Part shown: positions 8,081-16,683 of the stretch, piece after piece
How the letters are laid out: each line of letters opens with the position of its first letter
Position numbering within the stretch: position 1 is the stretch's first letter
NCBI RefSeq assembly: GCF_016902345.1
Contig: NZ_JACJLR010000006.1
Coordinates: forward strand, 62,001 to 126,000
Origin: Mediterraneibacter glycyrrhizinilyticus
GTDB lineage: Bacteria > Bacillota > Clostridia > Lachnospirales > Lachnospiraceae
DNA: 64,000 nucleotides
Direction of reading: 5' to 3'
Notes under the pieces: model-generated
Told to the model about the DNA's origin: nothing
What the model saw: only the letters and a program-made list of their open reading frames with translations
Databases searched by the model: none
Position numbers and translations under genes: made by a program

Positions 8081-11000
8081 TTATTTCCCGGCCGCCGCCT
8101 TTTTCCGCCTGTAGAACAGCATTCCCAGCACGCCGCCGCAGGAAGCCAGCATCAGGCCGATCCACAGCGCCATATCGCTGCTGTCCCCGGTCTGTGGGCT
8201 TTCTGTTTGCCCAGAAGGCTTGCCCTGCTGTTCGGGTTTGGCTGGGTCGGTTGGGTCAGCCGGGTCAGCGGGGTCTGTCGGGGTGGTCGGGTCAGTCGGC
8301 CCAGCCGGATCGGTGGGATCTGTTGGAGTAGTGGGGTCAGTTGGGTCGGTAGGAGTGGTCGGGTCAGTAGGATCCGTTGGCTCAGTGGGTTCAACCGGCT
8401 CCAAAGAGGAACGAACCTGCACATATTTTTCGTTCTGATACTCTGTGCCGGCAGGATCGCCAATAATTTCCTCAGCCGCAGCAGAATCACCGGCCGCTAC
8501 AACAGGATCGGTGTAGCCAGATAAGTCAGGTTTCCAGCGCATGGCGCCCTTTCCGCCGCTGGCAGTGACAACCGCTCCGTCGGAGATGGTGAAGATCCCC
8601 TTCTGATCGCCGCCCAATTCACCAAAGATATCTTCCTGGCCAGCAAAGATACCATAGTGCTCGCCGCTTGCAGAAGAGGCATTTACTACGGTTCCGGCTC
8701 CGCTGACGATGACATCACCGCAGATGCCGTGATCGTTTACGGAAGAAATATTCACCTTCGCTCCGTTAATCGCCGTAAGGTCAGTATTAATGCCCGGAGT
8801 GCCGAAACCGGCATCCTGAGTTGCATTGTTCTTCGCATTCAGCGTCGCGCCGTCCACCGTCAGTCCGCCGATTGCTCTGACTGCGGCATATGGCTGATCC
8901 TGCTCGTCGCTGGAAAAGTCAACGGTAAGATCTACAGACGCCCCGTCTTCAATGGTAATGGTATTGTTGCCAAACAGGCCGAAATAGGTGCCGCTGGTGG
9001 TCAGGCTTCCGTTTCCTTTGACCGTCATAGCCCCGTGGGAATAAACCGCGGAGTGAGGGAAGTCCCCTTCTCCGGTAATCTGATTCTCACCTTTCAGCAC
9101 AAGGGTAAAGTTCTCTTCCTGCGCCCATACAGCGCCGAAGCCGCTGGATGTCAGCTGGGCGTTATCCAGTGTCAAGGTGTTGGCCGCCGGATCATAGTAC
9201 GCCGTGGCGCCGTCACCGTCGGCATCACCCAGAATGTCGCTGGCGTTGGCGCTGGTGACGGTGATGCCGTTCACCTTTACCGCATACGTCTGTACCCCGG
9301 ATGTTTCTACTTCAGCCTTGCACACCGTACAAACCCCGTTTGCTATCTGATGCACTCCGTACTGGTCTTTTTCGGCGCAGCCCTCTGCCGTGCAGGCTTT
9401 CCAGTGATGTGTGCCGTCGCTGGTCCAGTCTTCCGCCCAGACATGCTCGTGTTCGCTGGTTTCAAACGGCGTGTTAGAACCAAGGATTGCGTACTGGCTC
9501 AAATGGTCGGTTTCAAACACGAGGAAGTCTCCTTCCACCACCGCGTCAAAGCGTTCCAATGGGTCGCCCAGATACACCGCCTGATAGTATTTGTAGCCTT
9601 TCAGGTGGTCGTTCAGCGGGATTTTCACCGTCATGGGATTGTCCTTGATTTCAAGGGTTTCCCCATTCTGGCGGACGCTGATGTCGTAAATGGACAGCAG
9701 GCCCGGCAGCTCCTCTTTCAGCTCCGGACGGCTTTCCAGTACGCTTTCCTGCGCGATAGTATCAGCGGAAAGGGTCGCGTCCTCCGGCACACCGTCGGTC
9801 AGGGAGATGGAAACGTTGGTGTCGGAGTTGGTCAGTTCGGTAACATTTTTCTCCCATTTTGCGTAAACCTGCATATCATACGCATTGATCCACTCGTCGC
9901 TTGCGGTATTTGCAATCCGGCTTTCATCTGTGCAGTCGGGCGATGTATACCAGCCTGCAAAGGTGTAACCCTCACGCACGGGGATAACCCCTCCGATGTC
10001 GAAAAACTGTCCGTTTTCCACGCTCTTGAGGTCAATTTCACGGATAGCTTTTTCCCCGTCCTTCAATGCTCCGCCGTTGGAATTGAAAGTAACCGTACAG
10101 CCTCTTGTAAAGATTGGCGCCAAGTTTTTGTCCCCTGCCCCATATCTTAAACCGTTTTCAAAATCAAAGGTTATAAAGGTTTTACCGTCTTTTACCGTTT
10201 TTGTTTCACCCGAACCAATAATTGTATCATACCCTGATTCTCTCCAGTTTTTAAAATGATAGCCGGGCCGAACAGGATTTGGCAGAACAATCTGCTGCTC
10301 TTCCCGCTGGATATAATAGCGGTCAGGCAAATCCGCCAATTCTTCCTCGGTAAAATAGTTTTCCACGCCTTCATAGTTTATATTGTAATAAGGCTCATAA
10401 AAGGTAACATAGAACTGAGAGAAACCTCCGCCATACATCGATTGTACAGGCCCATGACCGACGTGTCCGCAGCCTTCTGTGCCCACTTCCTCGCCTTCGG
10501 CTCCCTTGCCGCCGGCATAACAAGCTGTTAAAAGCATGGGTAAACCAGTATTGTTAACATATCCTGCATTGAAAGTATGCCCCGGAAGTTCGCGTGCCGC
10601 TTCCAAAGCGGACTGTAAATTACTATATTCTTCTTCCCCATAGGCTGATGGGTCGATCTCTAATAACTTGTTTTCATAGGCAATCTTTATCGCATTGTCA
10701 TAATATTTTGTTATGGGTTCCAGCTTTGACAAATCCGGCGTGCTGGTTGTTAAATAGCCATCACTTACATACCTCGGTTCATGAGCACTGTAATTAGGAC
10801 TATCAACATATCCCAAATACAGGTCTGCATTCATGAATTGAACCGTAGTTATATACTTCCAATACTGACCGTCCGCCGTGATACACATGCAATTGCCCTT
10901 GTGAATGTCCGTGTTGGGCTGTGCGGTGAAACTCTCGCCGGGCATAACCAGTATATCCATGTTGGTTCTATGCGTATCCTCATTCAAAACGTGGTCTACG

Positions 11001-11125
11001 TGTGTGTATTTCGGGCCGTCAGCGCCCTGCTCCTGTTCAGCAGGCGTAGTGGCTGCGGCTGCCGGTACGGCCATTCCCGCCGCCATGCAAAGCGTCAGCA
11101 AACCTGCAAGTATTTTTCGCTTCAT
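8081..11125 (-). CDS. large sortase-anchored surface protein (1014 aa)
   Basis: Signal peptide at residues 1-25; a unique N-terminal ~300 residues; a Listeria-Bacteroides repeat at roughly 345-425 (TVTFNSNGG, FAGWYTSPDC, VYAKWE); the ~115-residue segment shared with the other surface gene; a Cys/His knuckle (HEHVWAEDW, HHWKACTAEGC, VCTVC); a beta-helix-like region (NTLTLDNAQL, LVLKGENQITG); a long PTDP stalk; and the tail SPQTGDSS, membrane helix and YRRKK. AGGAGG lies 8 nt before the ATG. It is probably displayed on the wall as an adhesin or glycan-binding protein. The truncated sortase nearby cannot anchor it, so another sortase would be needed. Confidence 0.82.
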   Translation of the reverse strand: MKRKILAGLLTLCMAAGMAVPAAAATTPAEQEQGADGPKYTHVDHVLNEDTHRTNMDILVMPGESFTAQPNTDIHKGNCMCITADGQYWKYITTVQFMNADLYLGYVDSPNYSAHEPRYVSDGYLTTSTPDLSKLEPITKYYDNAIKIAYENKLLEIDPSAYGEEEYSNLQSALEAARELPGHTFNAGYVNNTGLPMLLTACYAGGKGAEGEEVGTEGCGHVGHGPVQSMYGGGFSQFYVTFYEPYYNINYEGVENYFTEEELADLPDRYYIQREEQQIVLPNPVRPGYHFKNWRESGYDTIIGSGETKTVKDGKTFITFDFENGLRYGAGDKNLAPIFTRGCTVTFNSNGGALKDGEKAIREIDLKSVENGQFFDIGGVIPVREGYTFAGWYTSPDCTDESRIANTASDEWINAYDMQVYAKWEKNVTELTNSDTNVSISLTDGVPEDATLSADTIAQESVLESRPELKEELPGLLSIYDISVRQNGETLEIKDNPMTVKIPLNDHLKGYKYYQAVYLGDPLERFDAVVEGDFLVFETDHLSQYAILGSNTPFETSEHEHVWAEDWTSDGTHHWKACTAEGCAEKDQYGVHQIANGVCTVCKAEVETSGVQTYAVKVNGITVTSANASDILGDADGDGATAYYDPAANTLTLDNAQLTSSGFGAVWAQEENFTLVLKGENQITGEGDFPHSAVYSHGAMTVKGNGSLTTSGTYFGLFGNNTITIEDGASVDLTVDFSSDEQDQPYAAVRAIGGLTVDGATLNAKNNATQDAGFGTPGINTDLTAINGAKVNISSVNDHGICGDVIVSGAGTVVNASSASGEHYGIFAGQEDIFGELGGDQKGIFTISDGAVVTASGGKGAMRWKPDLSGYTDPVVAAGDSAAAEEIIGDPAGTEYQNEKYVQVRSSLEPVEPTEPTDPTDPTTPTDPTDPTTPTDPTDPAGPTDPTTPTDPADPADPTDPAKPEQQGKPSGQTESPQTGDSSDMALWIGLMLASCGGVLGMLFYRRKKAAAGK

Positions 11126-11156
11126 GATTGTTTCCTCCTTGTCAAATAAGATTGTT

Positions 11157-11198
11157 TATCCTTTGGTGTAAGCAAAGGATAGAAGGGGCGCCCCTTCT
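11157..11198. repeat. double-palindrome element, copy C
   Basis: TATCCTTTG/CAAAGGATA arms (11157-11181) followed by the perfect palindrome AGAAGGGGCGCCCCTTCT (11181-11198). The centre differs from copies A and B by symmetrical AT-to-GC changes that keep pairing. It lies 32 bp upstream of the 1014-aa gene start. Confidence 0.85.
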
Positions 11199-11287
11199 AA
11201 AAATTTTTCCTGCCGGCTGCCTGGGACAGGTTTTGCATGAAGCCCCGCCTGCAGGCGCTTTTGCCGGTTTTGTTTTATCTCTCAGCC

Positions 11288-11473
11288 TTATTCCTCGACC
11301 ACCACCTTTTTCCGCCTGCAGTCCAGTATTCCCAGTACGCCGCAGGAGACCAGCAGAACGATATAGACGGCGTTTTGCCCTTTATCGCACTGGAGCGCTC
11401 TGCGGGAGAGCGGCGCCCTGCATTTCGGACAGAATTTCACGCTTGGGGCCGGCCGCTGTTCCTTACACAGCAT
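11288..11473 (-). CDS. small Cys-containing membrane-tail protein or surface-protein remnant
   Basis: 61 codons. The first half has FCPKCRAPLSRRALQC, a zinc-ribbon-like CxxC start; the second half is one membrane helix ending in CRRKKVVVEE. That helix and its 3' flank closely resemble the C-terminal anchor and downstream DNA of the 1014-aa gene (VLLVSCGVLGI against LMLASCGGVLGM). It may be a real small membrane protein or a fusion made when a surface gene was deleted. It overlaps the next gene's end by 11 bp, which favours co-translation. Confidence 0.4.
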   Translation of the reverse strand: MLCKEQRPAPSVKFCPKCRAPLSRRALQCDKGQNAVYIVLLVSCGVLGILDCRRKKVVVEE

Positions 11474-11807
11474 AATGCCGATCCTGCACGAAACAGCGGC
11501 GGTTGATCATCAGCTCGTTCTCAAGGTACTGGGCGACCATATCGGCTACGGCGGTCACCGCCCGTTCCTCTCCCTTGGCCGACAGGCCGGGACAGGGATC
11601 ACTTACGGAAACCGTCAGTCCGGTTCCCGTGTCGCATATCTCCGCCGAAAGGCTGAAGGTGCTGACGTTCCCGTAAACCGAAAGCCGGGCGACCACCGCG
11701 CCGCTTTCATTCTTCCAGTATTCCGCCCCCTCCGCGTCCAGCACATCGTAAACAGCCATCTGCACATACCGCCGGACATAGGGAAGGAGCCTTTTCACTT
11801 GACACAT
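11463..11807 (-). CDS. hypothetical protein, paralogue of the adjacent 89-aa protein
   Basis: 114 residues, soluble, no signal peptide. GGAGAG precedes the ATG. It shares with the 89-residue neighbour an N-terminal LPYVR-YV---VY--L--EG block, a central G-VVA or IIA strand and a GTGLTVS---PCPG block, so the two are tandem duplicates. I do not recognise a characterised family. They sit between the membrane LuxR regulator and the surface-protein genes and read in the same direction, so a shared operon or regulon is possible. Confidence 0.55.
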   Translation of the reverse strand: MCQVKRLLPYVRRYVQMAVYDVLDAEGAEYWKNESGAVVARLSVYGNVSTFSLSAEICDTGTGLTVSVSDPCPGLSAKGEERAVTAVADMVAQYLENELMINRRCFVQDRHYAV

Positions 11808-11887
11808 TCCGTTTCTCTCCTTTCGTTTTAATCGCCATACAGAGCGGAGAACTTCTCCTGCCCATCACCGCAGTGCCGACCCATCAG

Positions 11888-12157
11888 TCACACGGCAAGA
11901 TTCCGAAAAGCAGTATCATTTTGCTTTGACATTCCATCGCAGGGGCGGCGCAGTGAAATCGTCAGTTCAGTTCCAAACGCTTTTTCCTCCGCCGTTATGG
12001 AAAGGGAGACGTCTGTTCCGTCTGCTCTGCATTCGGCAATAATCTTTCCCGGCGCTTCCTCCCCAAAAGCAATCCCTTCCTGCCGCAGCATACCATACAC
12101 CGAGCGCAGGACATAGGAGCGCACATAGGGAAGTTCTCTTTGAACGTATTCCATCAT
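11888..12157 (-). CDS. hypothetical protein, shorter paralogue
   Basis: 89 residues with the same layout as the 114-residue neighbour (ELPYVRSYVLRSVYGML near the start, TELTISLRRPCDGMSK near the end) but lacking its ~25-residue C-terminal helix. AGGAGG lies 7 nt before the ATG. The ending (NDTAFRNLAV) diverges abruptly, so it may be naturally short or truncated. Function unknown. Confidence 0.55.
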   Translation of the reverse strand: MMEYVQRELPYVRSYVLRSVYGMLRQEGIAFGEEAPGKIIAECRADGTDVSLSITAEEKAFGTELTISLRRPCDGMSKQNDTAFRNLAV

Positions 12158-12285
12158 TTCTTTTCCTCCTGAATTTTTGGGGAATCGTGGCGGACGCCGG
12201 GAAGAAGTAGATTCCTAAGTCCTCATTTTAGGTGAAAAGAGGCCGGATTGTCTATGCGTAAACCCCGCCAATCGTATCAAAACAG

Positions 12286-12335
12286 GTGGCGGTGAACCGC
12301 CATTTTTCAAAAAACCGATGGCGGTCAACCGCCAC
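12286..12335. repeat. paired mirror-image hairpins in the luxR-downstream gap
   Basis: GTGGCGGTGAACCGCCAT (12286-12303) and ATGGCGGTCAACCGCCAC (12318-12335) each fold as a 7-bp hairpin, and each is nearly the reverse complement of the other, so one long hairpin is also possible. They lie 129 bp upstream of the 89-aa gene. The rest of 12158-12526 shows nothing I can support. Confidence 0.65.
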
Positions 12336-12526
12336 TTGTGCATATTATATAAATCAAAGCAACTATTTTGAGGCTTTATATATGCATAACTTCTAATCGT
12401 TCCAAGTAGGGGATGAGGTGTGCTTTTCTTTCCTGATTTTTCCTTTCGCGGATGCCGAATGGCGTAAATTTCATTTTTCAGATGGGGAAAACGATATTTT
12501 TCATCAGGACAATTCGTTACCGCACA

Positions 12527-12564
12527 CAAAAACACCCTGCCTCTCCGGAGAGAAAGCAGGGTGT
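12527..12564 (-). terminator. Rho-independent terminator of the membrane LuxR gene
   Basis: On the minus strand ACACCCTGC pairs with GCAGGGTGT, with an inner CTCTCC/GGAGAG pair, and a TTTTTG tail follows. It lies 12 bp after the stop codon. Confidence 0.85.
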
Positions 12565-12575
12565 CAGCCAGTATG

Positions 12576-13991
12576 TTAATCGTTGCGGTAAAGCAGGTAC
12601 ATAGTGATGCGGGATTTTGCGCCTGTCTTTTCGTACAGGGCGGAGATATGCCGTTCCACCGTCCGCTTGGACAGGAACAGGCAGTCGGCTATCTCCTGGG
12701 CGCTGCTGTCCGAGGAAATCATCTTGGAGAACACATCCCATTCCCGTTCGGTCAGCCCGTATTTTGCGATGAACGCCTCCCTTCGCTCTTCGTCCGACTT
12801 TTGGGAAGCAGGCGGCTCCTTGGGTTCTTTGACGGCGTTCATGCGGGCGGTATACACAGCCATAACAACGCTGACCGCCACGAACAGCACCAGGGCGATG
12901 ACAATGGCGGCCAGGCTGTTGCCGGTGGACAGCAGCGCCACCGATCCGCTGGCGATCAGGGCGGCGCTCACGTTATTCATGGCGCGGCCCATGCCCGCCC
13001 ACAGCGACGGCAGGCGCATATGCCGGGAAAGCTCCATAAAGCCCGCTGTGAAAAAGACAACGAAAAAACCCGAGGACAGGTAAAAGACCACCAGTCCAAT
13101 CAGGAACGGAGCGCCCAAGTTCAGTACCACAATGGACAGAACCGACATCATCATCACGCAGTACATGATAAGCCCCATATACTTCCGCTTTCGGATATCG
13201 AAGACAAAGCCTGCGGCGAGGCCGCTGAGCGCCAGCAACAGGCGGGGCCACTGCCCGATATCCGTCCCGCCCGCATGGCGGAGGGTCACGGCGTTGTCCA
13301 GTGTGCTGAACACACATGCCATCAGCACTACCAGCAGCGCCAGCATAATGCCCGCCGTCCGTTTTTTCCGGGTGAGGGAAATGTCTGTTTCTGATTTTGA
13401 GGCCAAAGCCGCAGTCTCCGTCATTTCGATGCGGCTTTGGCCGGCCTGTCTCGTTCGGATGACCAGCAGGCTCAAAGCCGCCAGAAATACCGAAAGAAAC
13501 GCCGCCTCCGCAACCTCCAGGTTGACAAGGTTGTTGTTTGCATACTGGAGCAGAATTCCCAGAGCGTAGGCGATCCCCGCCAGCCGTGCCAATGCATTGT
13601 CGCCGTCTATGGTGACGGAAGCCAGATAGTGGACGGCGCTGCCGAAAACGCCCAGCAGCAGAAACAGCACCATCCCTGCTGTCATAGTCGCCGCATAGGA
13701 GATATGCTGCTGGACAATGAAGGTACAGATAATCGCACCCAGCGCCAGGATAAAGGTCAGCGCGCTTTTATAGCGCCTTCCAACCCAGCGTTCCATGGCC
13801 GGATACAGGAAAAAGCCGACGGCGCTGGCGCCCAGCGCATAGTTCTGGGCAATGACGGTTTTCCCTTCCGTCACCGACAGGGAGATCATATTGACAAACA
13901 GATATTCCGCACCTAAAAAGACAAAAGTGAAAATGCCGACCAAAAGGATAAAGTGAATCGCCGGCTTGTTAAAAACAAAATGATGTTTCAT
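12576..13991 (-). CDS. LuxR-family regulator with multi-spanning membrane sensor domain
   Basis: 471 residues. The first ~390 residues form about 12 hydrophobic helices with a transporter-like (MFS-type) look. The last ~65 are a LuxR/GerE HTH: GLTEREWDVF, SSAQEIADCLFLSKRTVERHI, and YEKTGAKSR. Such membrane-tethered LuxR proteins bind DNA next to their own operons in several gut Actinobacteria and Clostridia, and presumably sense a transported or membrane ligand. It reads toward the two small paralogues and the surface proteins, which are reasonable targets. An own terminator follows. By eye the gene is more GC-rich than the core region. Confidence 0.85.
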   Translation of the reverse strand: MKHHFVFNKPAIHFILLVGIFTFVFLGAEYLFVNMISLSVTEGKTVIAQNYALGASAVGFFLYPAMERWVGRRYKSALTFILALGAIICTFIVQQHISYAATMTAGMVLFLLLGVFGSAVHYLASVTIDGDNALARLAGIAYALGILLQYANNNLVNLEVAEAAFLSVFLAALSLLVIRTRQAGQSRIEMTETAALASKSETDISLTRKKRTAGIMLALLVVLMACVFSTLDNAVTLRHAGGTDIGQWPRLLLALSGLAAGFVFDIRKRKYMGLIMYCVMMMSVLSIVVLNLGAPFLIGLVVFYLSSGFFVVFFTAGFMELSRHMRLPSLWAGMGRAMNNVSAALIASGSVALLSTGNSLAAIVIALVLFVAVSVVMAVYTARMNAVKEPKEPPASQKSDEERREAFIAKYGLTEREWDVFSKMISSDSSAQEIADCLFLSKRTVERHISALYEKTGAKSRITMYLLYRND

Positions 13992-14008
13992 ATGTTTTCA
14001 CCCCCGTC

Positions 14009-14215
14009 CTAGGGTTCTTTTACGATCTCAACCACATCGCCGATGTCGCAATCCAGAGTCAGGCAGATCCGTTCCAGTACGGAAAGAGCCACATATTCAT
14101 CCCTGTCCAGCTTCGCCATAATAGAGGGGGCAATCCCTGTCATTTTCGACAAAGCAGAAGGCTTTATCTTTTTATCTATCAGCAGCTTCCAAAGCTTATT
14201 GTACTGAACCGCCAT
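14009..14215 (-). CDS. YozG/Cro-type HTH regulator
   Basis: 68 residues: AVQYNKLWKLLIDKKIKPS, LSKMTGIAPSIMAKL, and CLTLDCDIGDVVEIV. This is the compact single-domain XRE/YozG pattern. GAGGTGA lies 5 nt before the ATG at 14215. The gene ends 17 bp before the membrane LuxR gene on the same strand, so the two are probably co-transcribed, with this protein a likely local repressor. Confidence 0.8.
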   Translation of the reverse strand: MAVQYNKLWKLLIDKKIKPSALSKMTGIAPSIMAKLDRDEYVALSVLERICLTLDCDIGDVVEIVKEP

Positions 14216-14313
14216 TTTGTTCACCTCATAAACAGAATATATTTATTATAGCAGAAACAATTTGATAAGTCGAGCTTTAATTTGACTTGTCAAAATATTT
14301 TATGAGAAAAACA

Positions 14314-14430
14314 TTAACAGAGGAGTAACAGCAAATAGTCTGTGTTTTCTCTTTCTGCTGTATTCTCTCTTAAAGTGGGTACTTCAAGGCGGGTCAAAAT
14401 GAACCGCCCCTCAGTCCACTGTTTAGGCAT
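14314..14430 (-). CDS. small hypothetical or truncated leader of an integrative-element gene
   Basis: 38 codons from an ATG preceded by AGGGAGA at good spacing (PKQWTEGRFILTRLEVP at the start). The second half is low complexity and ends in LLLLLC, so it may be the truncated start of a longer gene. Not recognised. Confidence 0.25.
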   Translation of the reverse strand: MPKQWTEGRFILTRLEVPTLRENTAERENTDYLLLLLC

Positions 14431-14467
14431 AGTTCTCCCTTGGCGGACGAGATTTGTTTTTTTCGGC

Positions 14468-14722
14468 TCACAGCAGATAGTATCGATTGGAGGTCGCACT
14501 GCCGTTTTCACGGCAGTGCGGCTCCTTTCGTATCAGTCCGGCTTTCTCTAAATCCTTGACGGCTCGTTTAACAGTGGAACGGGAGAGTGAGAGGTGGGAG
14601 GCGATAGTGTTTAGCCCCGGCCACGCCTTTCGCTCCTTATCCATGCGGTCATGGAGATAGATATACACGAGCTTTGCCCGATGCGGCACATCGGTTTTGT
14701 ATAGCTTATCAAGTCTGCCCAT
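14468..14722 (-). CDS. helix-turn-helix (HTH_36-like) regulatory protein of an integrative element
   Basis: 84 residues with KLVYIYLHDRM, then TIASHLSLSRSTVKRAVKDLEKAGLI, a winged-helix pattern typical of small HTH_36 proteins next to conjugation genes. GGAGGTGAG sits 5 nt before the ATG at 14722, and the start lies inside the end of the TraG fragment. That overlap is normal for Tn-like integrative elements, so this end of the element is still in its original arrangement. Confidence 0.75.
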   Translation of the reverse strand: MGRLDKLYKTDVPHRAKLVYIYLHDRMDKERKAWPGLNTIASHLSLSRSTVKRAVKDLEKAGLIRKEPHCRENGSATSNRYYLL

Positions 14723-15409
14723 TGGCACTCACCTCCGGCTTTGGTTCTTGAGGCGGAGTCCTGCGAGCTCTTGGGGAAGTCTGCAGATTTGATCCGCCTG
14801 TTTTCTTCTTATCCCTTGTCTGCTGTTTTTTCGTCTGTGGTTGGCTGCTTTCGTCCTTCGCCTGATCCTGACCGCCGGATGCATTGCCTTCGTCTGCAGG
14901 TTCGGGCGGCGCTAACAGGTCAGGACGGTATTTCTTCACGATGCCGTCCATAATGTCCTTCTTCGAGGCATACTCCACCTTGCGGTTTCCCTGATCGGCA
15001 ACGGCGTAGGGATTCTTCTCATCAAACTGAATGCCCCATTTGAAGAACAGTTTCAGCTTTACCTTCATCGGGTAGAAGCCTGTTTTCATCACCACAAACT
15101 GCCCTTTGGGCATACTCTTTAATTCATCCGGCGTCATCAGCGGCCGTTCTATCATCTGCAGCGATTCGGACGGATCGTTCTTGCTTCTTGATACCGAACC
15201 GGACATGACAGTTCGGCTGCCCAAGGCTTTGGACAGGGTTTCCGCAGAAGTGCTTTGAGGAGCAAAGCCGCCGAAGATGGTGAGCTGGGTATTGTCTATG
15301 ATAATTTCCGCACCTTCCTTGCCGTAGTTCTTTTCAAGCTGAGAAAAGGACTGGATGATCGGCACGATCTGCAATCGCCTTGAACGGGAGGCGGAGAACA
15401 TCATTTCTG
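14709..15409 (-). pseudogene. VirD4/TraG type IV coupling protein, C-terminal fragment
   Basis: About 230 codons match the C-terminal third of conjugation coupling proteins: SASRSRRLQIVPIIQSFSQL, the TQLTIFGGF strand, ERPLMTPDELKSMPKGQFVV, then a Pro/Gln/Lys-rich tail. The Walker motifs and membrane anchor are missing because the DNA changes to a Cna-B adhesin at about 15,405. Conjugative transfer through this copy is impossible. Confidence 0.8.
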
Positions 15410-16362
15410 CTGGGCATCCACCTTTGTGGTCTGTACGCTGCCCACAATAAAGCGGTTTTCAATCTCAATCTCTACGATTTCTTCGTTTTCAGAGATGGTC
15501 ACCGGGTAGGTCGTTTCGTTCAATACAAATGCCGGGGCAGCTTTTAGTTCACGGATTATCCAATTTCCAAACGGTACATTTTCAAATCCGAACACGCCGA
15601 TTTCATTGGACTCGGCGGTAAGAATAGCGGTATCCTCAGTAAATTCCGTTTCGTCTGCCTTAAACAATCCGAAGATGGCGCCGCAGATGGCAAAGCCGTC
15701 CTCGTCAATCTTCTTGCCGATGACTGAGCCTCTGATAAGCTTGTTCTCCATCGGCTGACCGTCATTTACGGAGATATTCACGACTGCCGTTTCCTGTCCT
15801 GCATAGGCAAATTCCACAGGATAGATTTCATCGCTGATGAGGTAATGCTCGTCTGTGCTGTATTCCTTCACATAGAGCTTTGCACCCACCGGGAGATCTG
15901 TTGCAAAAACAGCTTTTCCGTTTTCATCGCAGGAAGCAATTTCAATGAGACCGTCCTTCGGGATAGCCATGCCGTCTGCCGCTGTGATATCCTCGGCTGC
16001 ATACAAGCCGAACTGTACCGAGAGGATTTCGCCGTTCTGTCCGATACCGAACTTCTCGTCCTGTTCCAATACTTTGGAAAGGTCAATCTGCACACGCTGG
16101 CGCTCGTTATAGAATGCGGAGGAGACGGATGTGATTTCCACTTCCTGTCCGGCGTAGACAAGTTCCACGGTCTGCGGTTCGGGATTGAGCGCCATGCCGT
16201 GCGGCGCTTTGGTTTCTTTGATTTCAAATTTGCCGAGGTACAACGGTTCGCCTGTAGCAGTGCCGTCTGTACCTGTGGTGATTGTCGCTACCACCTCTCC
16301 GGCAGAGTAGCGGAGCGTTCCGTCCAAAGTATAAACATCTTCGATTGCAGTGATTTCATAAA
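15401..16362 (-). pseudogene. internal fragment of a SpaA/Cna-B domain surface adhesin
   Basis: About 320 codons with three Cna-B-like units: GKFEIKETKAPHGM, GAKLYVKEYSTDEHY and FGNWIIRELKAAPAF each close a unit, and E residues in these blocks match the isopeptide-bond Glu of such domains. Neither a signal peptide nor an anchor is present. Both ends are abrupt: into TraG on the left and an ABC ATPase on the right. It is a slice from the middle of a large wall-anchored adhesin, common on Firmicute integrative elements. Confidence 0.8.
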
Positions 16363-16683
16363 CTGCACGCCGGACATAATTCCGACATATTCCAAAGACT
16401 CACGGACTGTAAGGTTCGGGTACAGACCAAACTCTTGCGGTAAATATCCAATTTGTTTTTTGATGGTTTCAAAGTTTTTCGGTTCAACAGTAAGTCCGTT
16501 TATTTCTGCTGTTCCAGAAGTGGGAGTAAGCAGTGTTACTAAAATTTTCATCAATGTAGTTTTTCCGGCCCCATTTTCTCCTAAAAGACCATATATCCCG
16601 TGATCAATATTCAAATTTACATGATCCAGGCTTTTTACACCTTTCTTATATTCCATTACTAAATTACTTACCTTTATTCCCAT
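16363..16683 (-). pseudogene. ABC transporter ATPase, N-terminal fragment
   Basis: The ATG at 16683 opens a normal ABC ATPase: LLGENGAGKTTLMKIL (Walker A) and IGYLPQEFGLYPNLTV (Q-loop). Soon after ESLEYVGIMSG the frame enters the adhesin fragment, so the signature motif, Walker B and H-loop are missing. The gene overlaps the permease fragment upstream by 20 bp, as in two-gene exporter operons. Confidence 0.8.

Noticed and set aside
8240-8402. Possible CRISPR or satellite repeat
   Set aside because: The short GGGTCGGTGGG-like repeats encode the PTDP stalk of the surface protein in frame; there are no spacers.
8657-10150. 497-codon plus-strand frame opposite the large surface gene
   Set aside because: It is a shadow of the GC-rich, repetitive minus-strand gene, with no ribosome site and no protein-like motifs.
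12215-12535. 106-codon minus-strand frame after the membrane LuxR gene
   Set aside because: It crosses the hairpin pair, begins inside the luxR terminator and has no protein-like pattern.
12561-13394. 277-codon plus-strand frame opposite the LuxR gene
   Set aside because: His/Gln-rich antisense shadow of a GC-rich membrane-protein gene.
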